A program made the translations under genes and the position numbers. DNA of 64,000 nucleotides from assembly GCA_033063855.1 (NCBI GenBank), contig CP093830.1, forward strand, positions 3,038,854-3,102,853, given 5' to 3'. Of the stretch, positions 23,318 through 35,511 are shown piece by piece (position 1 is the first letter of the stretch; the number at the start of each line of letters is the position of its first letter). This stretch comes from Smittia aterrima. Lineage: Eukaryota > Arthropoda > Insecta > Diptera > Chironomidae. Below the pieces are notes generated by a model that did no database searches, was not told where the DNA came from, and was given only the letters and a program-made list of their open reading frames with translations.

Positions 23318-26300
23318 TTACATTCCTGAAGAAAACAACGATGAAGCGCCTGAGGACTTGTCATCACTGAAGTTGTGATGAGAAGAGTAAAACGAACTTT
23401 TCTGATGCATGTTTGAAATTTTCTGATCTCCACTTTCAAAGATCTCATCTAAAGATGTCACGGATATGGGGCTGTTAGAGTTCGTTGAGTATTGTTTTTG
23501 CTCAAATTCATCAACCATCGCGTGAAGTATGGCATTTTTCTTCGGTTCGTTAGTGGATTTCATTTGTTGTTTAGGTGGCACGTGATTAAAGTCGAATCTC
23601 TTAAAGTTGTCGTGATCGCGATCATTCTCGATGTCATTCAATTTTTGGTTTGATGTCTTCATGAAAATTGAGTTGTCTGTGAATGTCAATCGCGTGAATG
23701 AGTGAAACACTTAGCCGACAATTTCTTTGACGTTCTTACCATTCCCGTTAACCATTTCGGATGGCGCCATAGGACGGCTAATCATTAAATCGCCAAACAT
23801 TTGACCAACACTTTCAACATTTCCATTTCCTCGAGGTGTTCCAATAGGCGGTGGAGTCTTCTTCGCTTGGTTCTGGAATATTTTAGATTCCGTGACATTA
23901 TGAATCGTTACCTGGAAAAAGAAAATTGTTAGAATCTACAAATCATTTCAATTAATTTCCAATTACTTCTGAGTTCAACATTTGCCCTGGTGCCAATCGC
24001 AAGTCATCGTAGTTGTTCGGCATCATTGACGACTGATATGGTTGAAATCCACCTGCAGCTTGTTGTTGTAAATAGTTCTCCTCCAAGTGCGTGCCGTTGT
24101 TATTGAAATTCACTCCATTTCCCCCGAAGTGCGAATAAGCTGCTGGTTTCCGCATTCCATATTGATTATAGGGATCCATGTTAGCTGCAAACTCTTGTTC
24201 TTTTCGACGTTGAAGAACATTTTTCATTTCGCTTCCGATGACTGAGCTGCACTTTGGTTGAGAAACTTCGACAGAAGGCGTTTCAGGTTCGAAAGCTCCG
24301 AATGAGTTCATGTTCGGTGCATATGGACGTCCCACTGGTTCAGCAACTGGACGAGGCATAAACGATTGAGATGGACTGCCACCGCCAAAAGCTTGTTGGA
24401 AACTTGGATTTCGAATCGTATACATTCCATTTTCGTTACGCACAATTGAGGCCGTCGATGGTTCAGCTGCCATAGGTGAAACAAAAGGCGGCGTTTGTAA
24501 ATTGCGCATCATCGAGTTCATTGGCTCCGAAGGGTTGTTAAAGAACATTGGATTCTTCAAAGTCACGATGCGATCTGCTTGATTTGAGTTCGACGTACTT
24601 TGTGCATTGTCGGCACCATCAGTCTTTGCCTTCTTCTTCTTATTCTTCTTCTTTCCAACAACTGTTTCAGCGTGAGGATTACTTTCAACCATAATGATTC
24701 CGTTCGAATCTCCCTGTGGTACCATATGTGTCATTTGCGTTGGGGTGGACGATGAATAGTCCTGCATTGGTTGAGCAATCTGTCAAGGAAAATATTTAAA
24801 TAAAAACTAATAAAGATTTTAAAAAGATTTGACGTACCCGATTGATCGACTCTCGTTTAATACCCACGCTGTGTGTATCAGCATTAGGAACCTTTGTTAA
24901 CGTGATTCCAGGAGGCAAACGTAAACCTTCAACGCGTATTCCACGGTTTAGTTGATCCATGATGGAGTTTGTGTTCATCGGAGTTACAGATTTCGATGCT
25001 TCAGGTGTTTGGAAAGCATTTCCATTGGCAATATTCTTTTGTTTCTTCGACGTCTTTGAATCTTTCGATGCGTTGCTGCTCGTAACACTTGTAACACTGT
25101 CCTTTCTTTCAACTTTTACTTTGGCCACTGGTTGATTCTTCTTCAGTTGCACTAAAGCTGCAGTTGCATTAGCTTGCTTCTTATTTGCTTTCTTCTCATC
25201 ACGCGCTTTACGAACAGTTTTGAAATCATCTTCCTCTTTCTTTACAGGTTCTGGGATCTCGTTAGATTCTTCAGAAATGTCTTCCTCTGATTCAGAATGT
25301 TGTTCGTCGTCTAACAATTTGAAAGGATTCGCTGCAAACTCTGGATCGATGTAAGCTTTCTTCAATTTCTTCTTCTTCTCATTTTTCAAATCATTTTCGT
25401 TTTGTTTAACTTCGGGCTTCTTCACTTCTTCTTGTTTCTTCACCTCCTCTGGTTTCTTTATTTCTTTTTTAGGTTCTTCCTTTTTCTTCTTGAGTTCCCT
25501 CTTTGACTTCTCAGGAACGACTGGTGGAATTGGAGCTTGTTGTTTCTTCTTGTTGTTAACGTTTGTTACAGGAGGAGCTTGTGGCACTGGAGTGATTTGG
25601 ACAGAAGCATTTCTTGCTGCTTTCTGTTGCAAATCATTATCAACAACCATTTTAGTTTGACCGTTGCTTGACATGAAAAGCTGAATTGAACCATTTTGAA
25701 AAGCTGATGGAGAGAGACTTGATGCTGGCACAAGTTGCCCGTTGACAAATGTGTAAAGCAACTGATCCATATCAGGCGTTGTCCCTTTCGCTGTCACCGT
25801 AACTTGTGGCTCTGCATGCGGAAGGTTGATTCTTCGAATCGTTACCATCCTTTTAGCTGGATCATCGTCATTGGATTTGACTGGCTCTTGAACTTTAACT
25901 GGAATTGGTCGTGGCGCTTGAACTGGCTGTTGAATTCTGAATTGTTGTGGTTTCGGTTGAAATTGCATTGGCGGAGGCGGACCCAATAATCCTATAACTG
26001 TTTTCATCTCATTGCACTCACTAAAGAGGTCAATGTTCGGCATCAGTTCCTTAATGCTTGCAACAATTCTCTTGGCTTCAGTTTCTTTCTTATTTCGTTG
26101 TGCATTCAAGTCAGCTAACTTTTCTTCAGCTGTCCTTACTTTCTTCAACTCTTTGTTTTTGCCCTTTCCGGCTTTCAATTGACTCAACTGGTTCTGTACT
26201 TGCTTACCTTCTATCACAACCTCTTGAAGACTTATGTTGAGCTTAGTTAGCTCTTCGAGATGCAAATCAATTTGTCGACGGATCTTCTGCTCGATCTGTT

Positions 26301-29300
26301 TTGCCTTTTTCTGTTGTTTCTTAGCCGCAGCTTCCTCTGCTTTCTTCTGTTCAACAACTGCTTTGCTGCTTGGACCTTCGATGTATTCTATTAGATGCTC
26401 AACTGACTTCAAGTTTATTTCTGTTTCACGCTGAATCTTAACTTGTTGATCTGGCTTGTTTGCAAACGTTTGCTTTGGAGGATTTATTTTCTTCTTTCGC
26501 TGTTGAGTTTCAAGTTCAACCTTCACTTTCATGGGAGCATTCCAAGGAGCATTTGCTGATCCGTTTGTAGCAGTTCCATTCGAAGAGCATTTGTGTGGAG
26601 CAGTTTCTGAACACTTTGGAGTATTAGGAGCAGCTGCGGCTGCTGCAGCTCCGTTCTTTAAAAGCAAACTAATATTTTTTAAATTTTTCGTTTTGCTTGT
26701 GAAGTCTTTTTGACTCTGAAGTGCATGCAGTCGCTTTCGTAGTCGATCTCGTGTCTCAGTGGATCGTGTGTTCATCAGATCTTGATTCTTTCCAAAGAGT
26801 GTGCAGTAGTAACAAACGCAATCTGCTCCATTTCCAGAATCCTTGCCATGATCAGCTTCAGAAGCTGAAGGCGATGATGATCCAGATTGTGAGTGATGGT
26901 TGTGGCCGCACTTTGAAACATTGCTTTCGGAAGAAATCGTCTTTGTGGCTGTTGTTGTCACAGTAACTTGAACTTCTTTCTTCTCACCGTGAATTTGTTC
27001 CAGTCCTTTAACCATATCCTTTAACATATTGTGCTCCTTTTGCAAGGACTTCAACTCTGCTTCAAGTTTCTTGTTGCTAGCAGCCAATTTCAATGCTTCC
27101 ACCAGAGGTTTCTTGATTTCATTTTCCAAAACTTTCTTCGCGTCCTCGTTATTATCATCAGTCAACGAGATCGAACTTAGTTTATCAGCTACCTCTTTCA
27201 TTGAAAATTGCACAAGATCCAAAGCATTGGTGCTTCCAGCTGAAACCTCCGCAGTAATTTTCAGTTCATTTAGAGTCATTTCGATCGCCTCAACGGAATT
27301 TGACGAGGTGTTTAAGGAAGCCGGCGGTTCGTTTGAAATTACTCCAAAGTTCTTGAATAAATTGGCTTCAATTACTTTGTGCAACCACTCCAGATCCATT
27401 ACGATATCGTTCGCTGGACCATCTGGTCGGAATAACGCGTAGAAATATGAGAAAAGGATGTGCTTTTGTGGAAATTTTATCTCCGTTTTAAAGTTTTCTG
27501 CCAACGCTGCTGCCAATCCTGCCCGTAACATCGGATCAGCAATTTCATCGTCATCCCAAAACATGTTGAGCAATAGGAATGAATGATTAATTTCATCAGC
27601 TTCCTGCATAATTTCTTTAGCCGCCGCTCCCCCTTTCTTCAAACAAAACTTTCTGATTAAGCTTTGACTCGGAACTTTGAGGAACTTCTCGCGATCTGCT
27701 GACGAAAGTGGCTGATACGTTCGAATGAGAAATTTCGTGAAACTCATTGGATAAGCGCCAACAATCAGATTCATTCCAACTTGACATTCCATTTGCTGGC
27801 ATGGAGGATCGTTGAAGATACAAAAAGCATCGGGATGAACTATTGGCTTGGTATATGGTTCACGATCCTTTAGATGCTTGAAGACAGCCCACGAAAGATG
27901 ATAGCAATTATTGTTCGACTTTGCAATATAATCGCTGGGAACTGCACAAATCTCTGGAATTCTGTCTCCATCCGACATTAAACAAACCCAGCACTGGCAA
28001 GGATTCTTCTTGTAATCTCTGTAAGGCTGCTCCTTCTTCTGTTTGATGGTGTTAAGCACACTTAGCCAAACATCATCCTTTTCACTTGAATTTATCCAAT
28101 CGAGAGCCAGTGCTTGATCACTGATCGGATCTGTGGAGTCGCTTTTAATATCCTTCAAATCATGCAGTGACTCAATAATTTCGCGAACTTGTTCCACACG
28201 TTCTGTTCGTTCTGCCTGCTCCGGAGTAGACGTCCTGTATAATTCCAGTGCAGCTATAGCAACTTCCCAGACTTGTCCAATTTGCGTCATTTCTTCGTCG
28301 AACTTTATGAATTTATAGACATAATTCTTGTACGTCTCAGCATCGACTCGATCTTTCAACCGTAGAATGCAATCAGCCATTCGACTCTCGATATCCACGT
28401 AAAGAAACCGATAATACATAGATTGATTCATCAGCTTCCAGTTGAGCGAATATTTTTCCAAAAAATCCCGCATTTCAATGACGAGTGGAGTCAAAGTGTC
28501 GGCGATGCTTGAAATGTTCTTGTAGCCATCGAGAATATCTAAAAAGATTCCAATTAGTAAACAAGTTTGATTGATTTTTTAGTTCGACTATCGATCACGT
28601 AGCCAAAGCAATTTCATCTCATTTTTCATCAAATCTTCGCATCTTTCAATTCCCTCCATAATAAAAATTTAATCTAAGTGTCGTGTTTCCCATTTTCAAC
28701 TAAGGCTAGATGATAAATGAAGACCCCACAATGATCCTTACATGTCAAAAACTCCTCAGGTTTGAAAAACTCCTCGTCGTCTTCAACAATTCTTGTCAAC
28801 TCTTTAATTCCCTCGCGATATGCAAGAATTATTGTTGTTAACTGAAGTGATAGTAGCTGGAACAATTGGAACTTGTCTCGTAAAATCAACATGTTGAAGA
28901 CGATAATGAAAGTCATTTCGTTGGATAACGAGAAGTGAGTGCCCATCGATACATGAATATTCTTCTTAACGTCGATACTTCCATCGCTGAACCATCGAAC
29001 ACCGCAAGATTTTGTTTGCATCTCCTCGTACTTTCGTTTGATCACGGAATTCTTTTCACTGAAATTTCATTATTAGCTTAACTGTGTTTGGTTCACTTTA
29101 TGAAGTGACATACCCTGGCAGCAATGTGTAATAAGAATTGAAGATTTCTTTCAACTTATCCCACAAATCATTGTACGCTTCGATTTCCAAGTGAATTCCG
29201 ATTATTAGTTTTCGATAAGTCAAACATTTACTGCATTTGCAGTACACGCAGAAAACATTCTCTGCATGTGACGCCAGCGATTTGTTGTCCTATAATTGCA

Positions 29301-29505
29301 GTGATTTATGTAACTTTCCTCCGCATGTCTTTTATTTACTCACATTTTCAACACTGTCGTCTATCGTCTCGGAAATTTGTTCCTTCGTTAGGTTTGCGAC
29401 CGTTCTCTGCCAAAAAGCCTCATCCTTGTGCATGATGTCGAACTCGACACCATTGCTAATCGGTTGATTATCTTTTCTCTGCTCTGAGTCCATATCTTGC
29501 TCCAT
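23318..29505 (-). CDS. FAM193-like Cys-cluster and coiled-coil protein
   Basis: Seven exons: 29505-29344, 29289-29114, 29058-28742, 28538-24838, 24779-23967, 23911-23740 and 23676-23318, giving 1899 residues in one frame. The N-terminal half has helical regions and Cys motifs (CVYCKCSKC, CQCWVC, ADCVCYYCTLFG followed by a basic helix RDRLRKRLHALQ), a layout like the FAM193 family, whose function is poorly defined. The middle is a long charged coiled coil (about 26070-26330) with Lys/Glu-rich KKKEEPKKEIKKPEE segments. The C-terminal part has repeated NP motifs (VTLKNPMFF, YTIRNPSFQQAF). The start is set at MEQDMDSEQ; an in-frame ATG at 29667 exists. Exon 6 read without splicing would end at KNVKEIVG and give a shorter isoform. 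Family assignment is from motif memory and is moderate. Confidence 0.62.
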
Positions 29506-29818
29506 TTCTATATTAAATTCTGCAATTCTTAGTTTAGCCGAGGGGATAGAAATTGTTGAACGTACTCGTGCAGTGAGTTCGTTCAGGGAAAATCCTAAAA
29601 GTGAAATCTTCAGAAATCCAAAATCGTTTGATTGACTAATTTTTCTCTGTAATTTTTTTAACTGCATTTCAAGTATTTTGGACGTTTTGATGTGTTATTG
29701 AGATTCTGCTACGCGATAAAATAATTTTCTATTAAATTGATGAAGAAGTTTTGAGATTTTTCAATCGATTTTCTAAAAAATCTAAACTTTTTGTGGAGAA
29801 GAAAAATCAAACAGTGAG
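29506..29818. promoter_or_regulatory. Head-to-head promoter interval
   Basis: Only 313 bp separate the start codons of the FAM193-like gene (minus) and Mkk4 (plus). No TATA box is obvious. A shared, housekeeping-type bidirectional promoter is inferred from position only. Confidence 0.4.
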
Positions 29819-31371
29819 ATGGCAAGCAACAATGCACCAGATCAGCAGGCACAGAACTCGTATCAGAAGTTGGATCCGATCGAGACAAGACGACAGCTGA
29901 AGCTAAGTTTTCCACCCAGTTTAGGCACAGAGAAAAAACCATTGCCACCAAAGCCACAGCAGCAGCAACTGCCTACGATTCCCAGGTGAATCATCATGAA
30001 AAAATCTATCTTATCAATCTTGATTGTAAATTATGTCGTCAAACTCTTATCGTCGCGTTTTTTTAGATGTGAACGCTTCAAGGCACATGAGTCGGGCAAG
30101 CTACAGTTCAGTAGCACTGAGATTCATGATTTTACATCTGAAGATCTCTGTGATCTTGGAGAAATCGGACGAGGAGCATTCGGAAGCGTCAACAAAATGA
30201 TTTTCAAGAAAACTGATAAAATAATGGCTGTTAAGGTGAGACGTCATTCACTTGTCCAATCGAATCACTTTAACGTCAAACTATCGATTTTAGAGAATCC
30301 GATGTTCAAGTGTCGTTGATGAAAAGGAGCAGAAACGGATAATGGATCTCGATGTGGTCATGAAGTCGAATGACTGCAGTTACATTGTGCAATTCTACGG
30401 TGCGATCTTTAAGGAAGGCGACTGCTGGATTGCAATGGAGATTATGTCGACTTCACTTGATAAGTTCTACAAGTATGTTTGCGAACGTCAGCAGCAACGC
30501 ATTCCAGAAAACATTCTTGGTCAGATTACCGTGGCAACAGTTCACGCTCTCAACTACTTGAAAGAGAAACTTAAGATTATTCATCGGGATGTGAAGCCCT
30601 CTAACATTCTTCTCCACGAGCGTGGCGATATTAAACTTTGTGATTTCGGAATCAGCGGACAGTTGATTGGTGAGAGAATGATATATTTTTAGACCGGATA
30701 GAATTAAATTAAACAAATTACATTTCAGATTCCATTGCAAAAACAAAAGATGCAGGATGCCGACCGTATATGGCACCAGAGCGAATTGATCCCGAGTTCT
30801 CGCACAAAGGCTATGACGTCAGAAGTGATGTTTGGTCTTTGGGCATTACTTTGATGGAAGTTGCAACTGGAAAGTTCCCATATCAAAGCAAGTGGGCTTC
30901 AGTCTTTGAGCAACTTTATCAAGTCGTTCAAGGTGATGCTCCTCGTTTGACAAGACACTACAATGGAATGGACTTTTCAGAAGAATTCTGTAATTTTGTA
31001 AATACTTGGTAAGACCTTTGACATTAACTGGCTTGAGCATTTCAATCATTTTAATATTTATTTCAGTTTAATAAAAGAAGAAACAAATCGTCCAAAATAC
31101 AAGACTCTCCTTCAACATCCGTTCATTCAGTTAGTGAGTATCTGAGTCTAATTCTTATTAGAAGTAATTTCTGATTTATTTCTTATGTTTCAGCACGAGA
31201 AGCTGCAGCCATATGTTCATCCGGAGGTCGCTTCGTATGTCGGTAAGTATTTCTCTTCATAAACTTTAAATTTGTAATAATTTATTGTTTCTCTCGACAG
31301 TTAACATTCTCGAATCGATGGCCAACAACGGCATTACGCAGTTTACTACTGACCAACCAGCGATTTGGTAG
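29819..31371 (+). CDS. Mkk4: MAP kinase kinase 4 (JNK/p38 pathway)
   Basis: Seven exons: 29819-29985, 30067-30235, 30294-30669, 30729-31008, 31067-31133, 31194-31242 and 31301-31371, encoding 392 residues. A Pro/Gln-rich N-terminus with a basic docking-like patch (TRRQLKLSF) precedes a complete dual-specificity kinase domain: glycine loop GEIGRGAFGSV, lysine in IMAVK, catalytic IIHRDVKPSN, DFG in KLCDFGISGQ, activation-loop SIAKT with the Ser and Thr phosphorylation sites, and GYDVRSDVWSLG. The short C-terminal DVD-like tail ends QPAIW. The kinase phosphorylates JNK and p38 in stress and morphogenesis signalling. All key residues are present; it looks intact. Confidence 0.95.
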
Positions 31372-32636
31372 GACGAGGCCCTTCTCGCTGACTAAAGTAC
31401 TAAGTTTTAATCGCTCGAGTGTTCACTGCAAGCGAATTAATTTTAAATCCCCTTATGTTGATACACTCTATTAGCTATTCGTTTCTAGAAAAAAAATCGC
31501 ACTACTTACCGTAATTTTGAGGAATGTTCGCTTGAAAATGTTTTGTTGTTGCAAGGAAAATTTTCACTCAAATCTTAAAGATATTTGACAATAATCAGAA
31601 AGAAAAGCTGTACGCTGGAAAAAAGAAAATAGACAAGTCTCACATTGATGAAAATAACAAGTTTTTCCGAAATTTCCTTTTACCGCTCCGAATGAAAGTG
31701 ATGAAAATTTTTATAGAGCTTTCACAATGAAAACACAAAATTTCAATTAATTTCTAGCAAATGGAATTTCACGCAAATAAAGTTTAAAATCAAAATAGAA
31801 ATGAAATGTTTCCTTTCATATTTTCAGGAATTTTTTTTCGAGTTCAATGACCTTTTCTCATGCGAAGCCATTCGGCCCGAAAAGATTTTTTTCCTTCTTC
31901 AATGAAATCACACTTTCGTTTTATGCCTTGTCAAATATTTTATTTTCTGATTTATCTATAATTACAAATTATAGAAATATATTCCAAGGAAAACACAGGA
32001 AGAAGCTTCTTTGAGATCGGTTGATTAAAAGGACTCTTTCGAGAAGCTTCAAGATGTGAGGGAAGGGAAAAAGAGTGCAGAGCGAATCTTCAAGATTGTT
32101 TTACATGTAGTTGAATGAAAATGCTGACAAGAAGCATGTACGGTAAAACATTAATAAGTAGCCCAACTAATTCTCGAGACTTCTAGACTTTTCCTTATCA
32201 ACGATAACAACTTATCATTTTCGTTGAGCAACTCGAATCTTGAAAGTCTCGCTGTCATTAGGAAATTAAAGCTAACATAATCATACAGTAAATAATTATT
32301 TCTTTAGAAATAAATCGTTCCTTGCCTTAAACTTATAATAGTATTACACTTTAGTGTGGTTTAGCAGCGCTCCTTGGAGCCGGAGTGCTTTATTTAACGT
32401 TGCTGACAGTGGGTGCACTTGAATATAAAATACTAACGATTGGGATGCAATGAACTCGATTCTCACCCACTGGCCTCTAAAATAAATTCTCTGCTTACAA
32501 CTAAAGACGCTTAAAACATTCTTGAAGGGAAAATTCGCATTTCACTAAATATCTTGTCTACTCAATGCACGTGATGCAAAAACTTTCTTTCGTATCAAAA
32601 ACTTGGAGACGTTAGGTAACTTGGAAATGCATCCGA
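31372..32636. other. Convergent 3' UTR interval
   Basis: About 1.27 kb between the stops of Mkk4 (plus) and the CREB3-type gene (minus). No coding region. An 8-bp-stem hairpin lies at about 32366-32389 (AGCGCTCC, 8-nt loop, GGAGTGCT) and would be in the 3' UTR of the minus-strand gene if that UTR is long. No other feature. Confidence 0.45.
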
Positions 32637-34902
32637 TTAAGAAGTGCTGGATTTTTGAAGTGCAGCTGCTGACGCTAGGTTTATGATGCTTTGCATCAAC
32701 ATTCTGTCAGACTCATTCAATCCATCTAGCACTTCGGTTCGATTTAGTTTCGAACCTATCTCGAATAGATCTTTGCTGACAGTTATCTTCGGCTTCTGTT
32801 GTTCATCGCCGTCCGAGGAATCCATGTTCCCATTGCCAGCCCTCTTTTTGAGCTCCCATTCATCGATGGAATCGATGTCATAGTCAACTAACATCTTCGC
32901 TCGCTTTGCTGGTGGCGGAGATGATGACACCTCAGATGATAGTTGCGAAACATATTTGTAGACATTCTCGACATAATCATGCTCGTTAGGGATATTGTGC
33001 ATGAGAGAGTCATCGTGCTCTAAATCTTCGAGTTCTGATTTCAAGTCGAACAACAAGTTGCGACGGTTCTGCTGATCTCCAAAAGCTGTGGCCAAATCAT
33101 TAGCGTTGATAGTATCTTTGCTGATTTTAAGGTTTGGCACGGCGACGAGCGCCATCGAGAGGAGAAGGATCATTAGGCAAGTAGCCGGTTGGGCCGATTT
33201 TCCTGTACTCTTTGTTAGAAGCGTCTGTAACTTCTTCATTTTCGACATCAAGTCGTGATTCTGTGTTTGCAAGACTTTAATTCGCTTTATCAAATGCTGG
33301 TTCTCTTCCGAGCACTGTTTAACACGTTCCTCTAATCCATCAATGTATTCCTTCTTGCGTTTGCGAGAATCTTGTGCAGAAATCTTGTTGCGGATCTTAC
33401 GACGAATTCTCTTGAGCTCACGCTCTTCGTGTTTGGTGAGTGGATAACTTTGTGGTAATGTAATTCCTTCCTTCGAGAGCAGACGTTTTTCTTCGTTTGT
33501 GAGAACAAGCTTTGGATAACCGGAACTGTAGCTTTCAGCTGACGACAAATCATCATCATCCTCATGTTCAGCAAGCACATCGTCTGTGTCCTGCATTATA
33601 TCGTTAAAGTTCAATTCATCGTCGTCATAATCATCTTCATCGTCAATCTTGATTTCCTGCTTTGGGATAAAAACGTTCTTTTGTAACAATCCCTGCTTGG
33701 ATCTTTGAAGCAAATTTGCTGCCACGGCTTTGATGTTCGCAGACTTCGATGATGCGGAATTAACAATCTTAATGGAGCGGAAATCTTTGTTGTTGCTTTG
33801 CGACGAAACCGGTACAATGATCGAACGAGACTTTCCGGCACTGTTTTTCAATTGAAGGATCTTTTGTTCACCTGAAGACGAAACATTTGCTATCAAGGTG
33901 ATTCATGAATTCATGACAAATTACTCACCCTTTTTGACAATGTTGTTGTTGTTTCTCAATGCCGCTGACCCAAATTTCATATTATTCCTGTTATTTCTGA
34001 CACTGCGCTTTAATGTCTTTACGGCTTCAGCGGGTTTCTCGTGCTCGATGGGCGGCAACTCATGTTCATCACTTGCTGGTGAAGACAAGCATGAGCTTAA
34101 CAAATCCATGTCGTTATTGATGTCTCTAAAGAATTAATTACACATTATTGCACTGAGCTGAGCTCAAACTGATTCTAATCTTACAAGTCAAGGTTGTCAC
34201 TCGATAATCCACTATCAGATGCTCCCGATGAAAAGATAGGTTCATTTTTAAACTGTTCATCTCCATTAAACATTGGAGGGTCGCAGAAGCTTAACATATT
34301 GTCGATGAGGTCAGGTTGGGTACCAAAGTTCGAGGTGTTCAACAAATCGTCGGTCCCCATTGACAAAAACGTGTCGAGAAAGGCTCCGTCTGGAATCCAA
34401 TCATCGGTTGACTGTGGACGAAACAAGAAATAAATGTTAATTTCTAATCCAATAAAGATCAATCGAATATTTCACCATGCTTGCGTAATTCTCCATAAGG
34501 TTATTCCCACAGAAATATTATTAATTAACAGAGAAAAAGTTTCCAGTTCGAATAAATAGCTGACGCAAGCAAAACTTTTTCAGCTCACTATAGAGAGACG
34601 AAACAGACAGCGAATGAGCGAGAGAAAGGTATGGGAAGAAGAAGAACCTTTGAAAAATATTGTGCATGAAGAATTTTGATCAATTTCTTTCGCATTTCTG
34701 TTTCACGTCGTAATGTCGAGAGGAAACAACAACAACACAATGAAAATTATTTAGGCAAGGCGCAATAAGCTTGACTGCGACTTCACTTGGACTTTCTTCT
34801 TCTACAATATGTCGCGATAAGGAGTGTCTGCCTTATCAATATTTAGAAGAGAGCGAGAGCGTTGATATTTACCATAAAAATGTTTGAATTAGAATTCTCC
34901 AT
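32637..34902 (-). CDS. CREB3-type membrane-tethered bZIP transcription factor
   Basis: Common exons are 34411-34185, 34125-33929 and 33871-32637. Two first exons fit the same phase-0 junction: 34496-34476 (MENYASM, total 559 residues) and 34902-34873 (MENSNSNIFM). The N-terminal acidic activation region (TDDWIPDGAFLDTFLSMG, SDSGLSSDNLDL) is followed by an acidic linker, a bZIP at about 302-370 (basic region KIRNKISAQDSRKRKKEY, then a leucine zipper), a hydrophobic segment at about 378-395 (CLMILLLSMALVAVP), and a luminal part with RRNLL (about 419), matching the RxxL site-1-protease pattern. Proteins of this family are cut in the Golgi on ER stress or secretory demand and then enter the nucleus. 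The N-terminus differs from what I know of fly CrebA, so this may be another CREB3 subtype. Confidence 0.85.
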
Positions 34903-35511
34903 TGCTTCGTCTTTCTTGCGTCTACTCATATCAAACAAAGCTGCAGAACTGTCTTTTGGGATGATTAACAGTTCATTGCTGATGAATTTAGCTTTAAAAT
35001 CACGAAAATCCTTTTAACGTCGGGAAACGGAATTGATTGCGTGGCCAAAATCGTGCGGACTACTTAGAAATAAGCCGTCCAATGCGGATAAAGCGAAGAG
35101 AGAAACAAAATGACACGGAGGGTGGTATCCGGCCTTTGGCTTTCGACAACCGCGACCTATACGTCGGGTAAAAGTAGCTCTTTAGCTGCTTTCGTTTCCG
35201 ATTTATCGCCATTCTTGATTTGGGATTCGTCACAGAATAAAGACAACGCTTAAATACTTTCATTCAAGAATTTCCGGGAATCCAAACAGGCAAAAACTTT
35301 TTTGAAAAAGTTTTTTGTGGGCCGGAGTGAAATTTTTTCAACATAAGCCGCAGTCATACCAAACAAACGAAAACGATTTAAGAAAATTACTTTTTTCAAG
35401 AGAAAAACGAAAATTAAAGCATCAAACTTTTCACTGATCTTTTCATAAATCATCGAGTTTTAAGTTTCGCATTAATTTGACTTCAGGAACCGTGAATTTC
35501 TAAGAGAAATC
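34903..35511. promoter_or_regulatory. Divergent promoter interval, CREB3-type gene and eIF4A-III
   Basis: About 0.6 kb between the distal first exon of the bZIP gene and the start of eIF4A-III. The short frames here (35060-35263 and 35250-35453, minus) have no support. No TATA box is clear. Confidence 0.4.
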
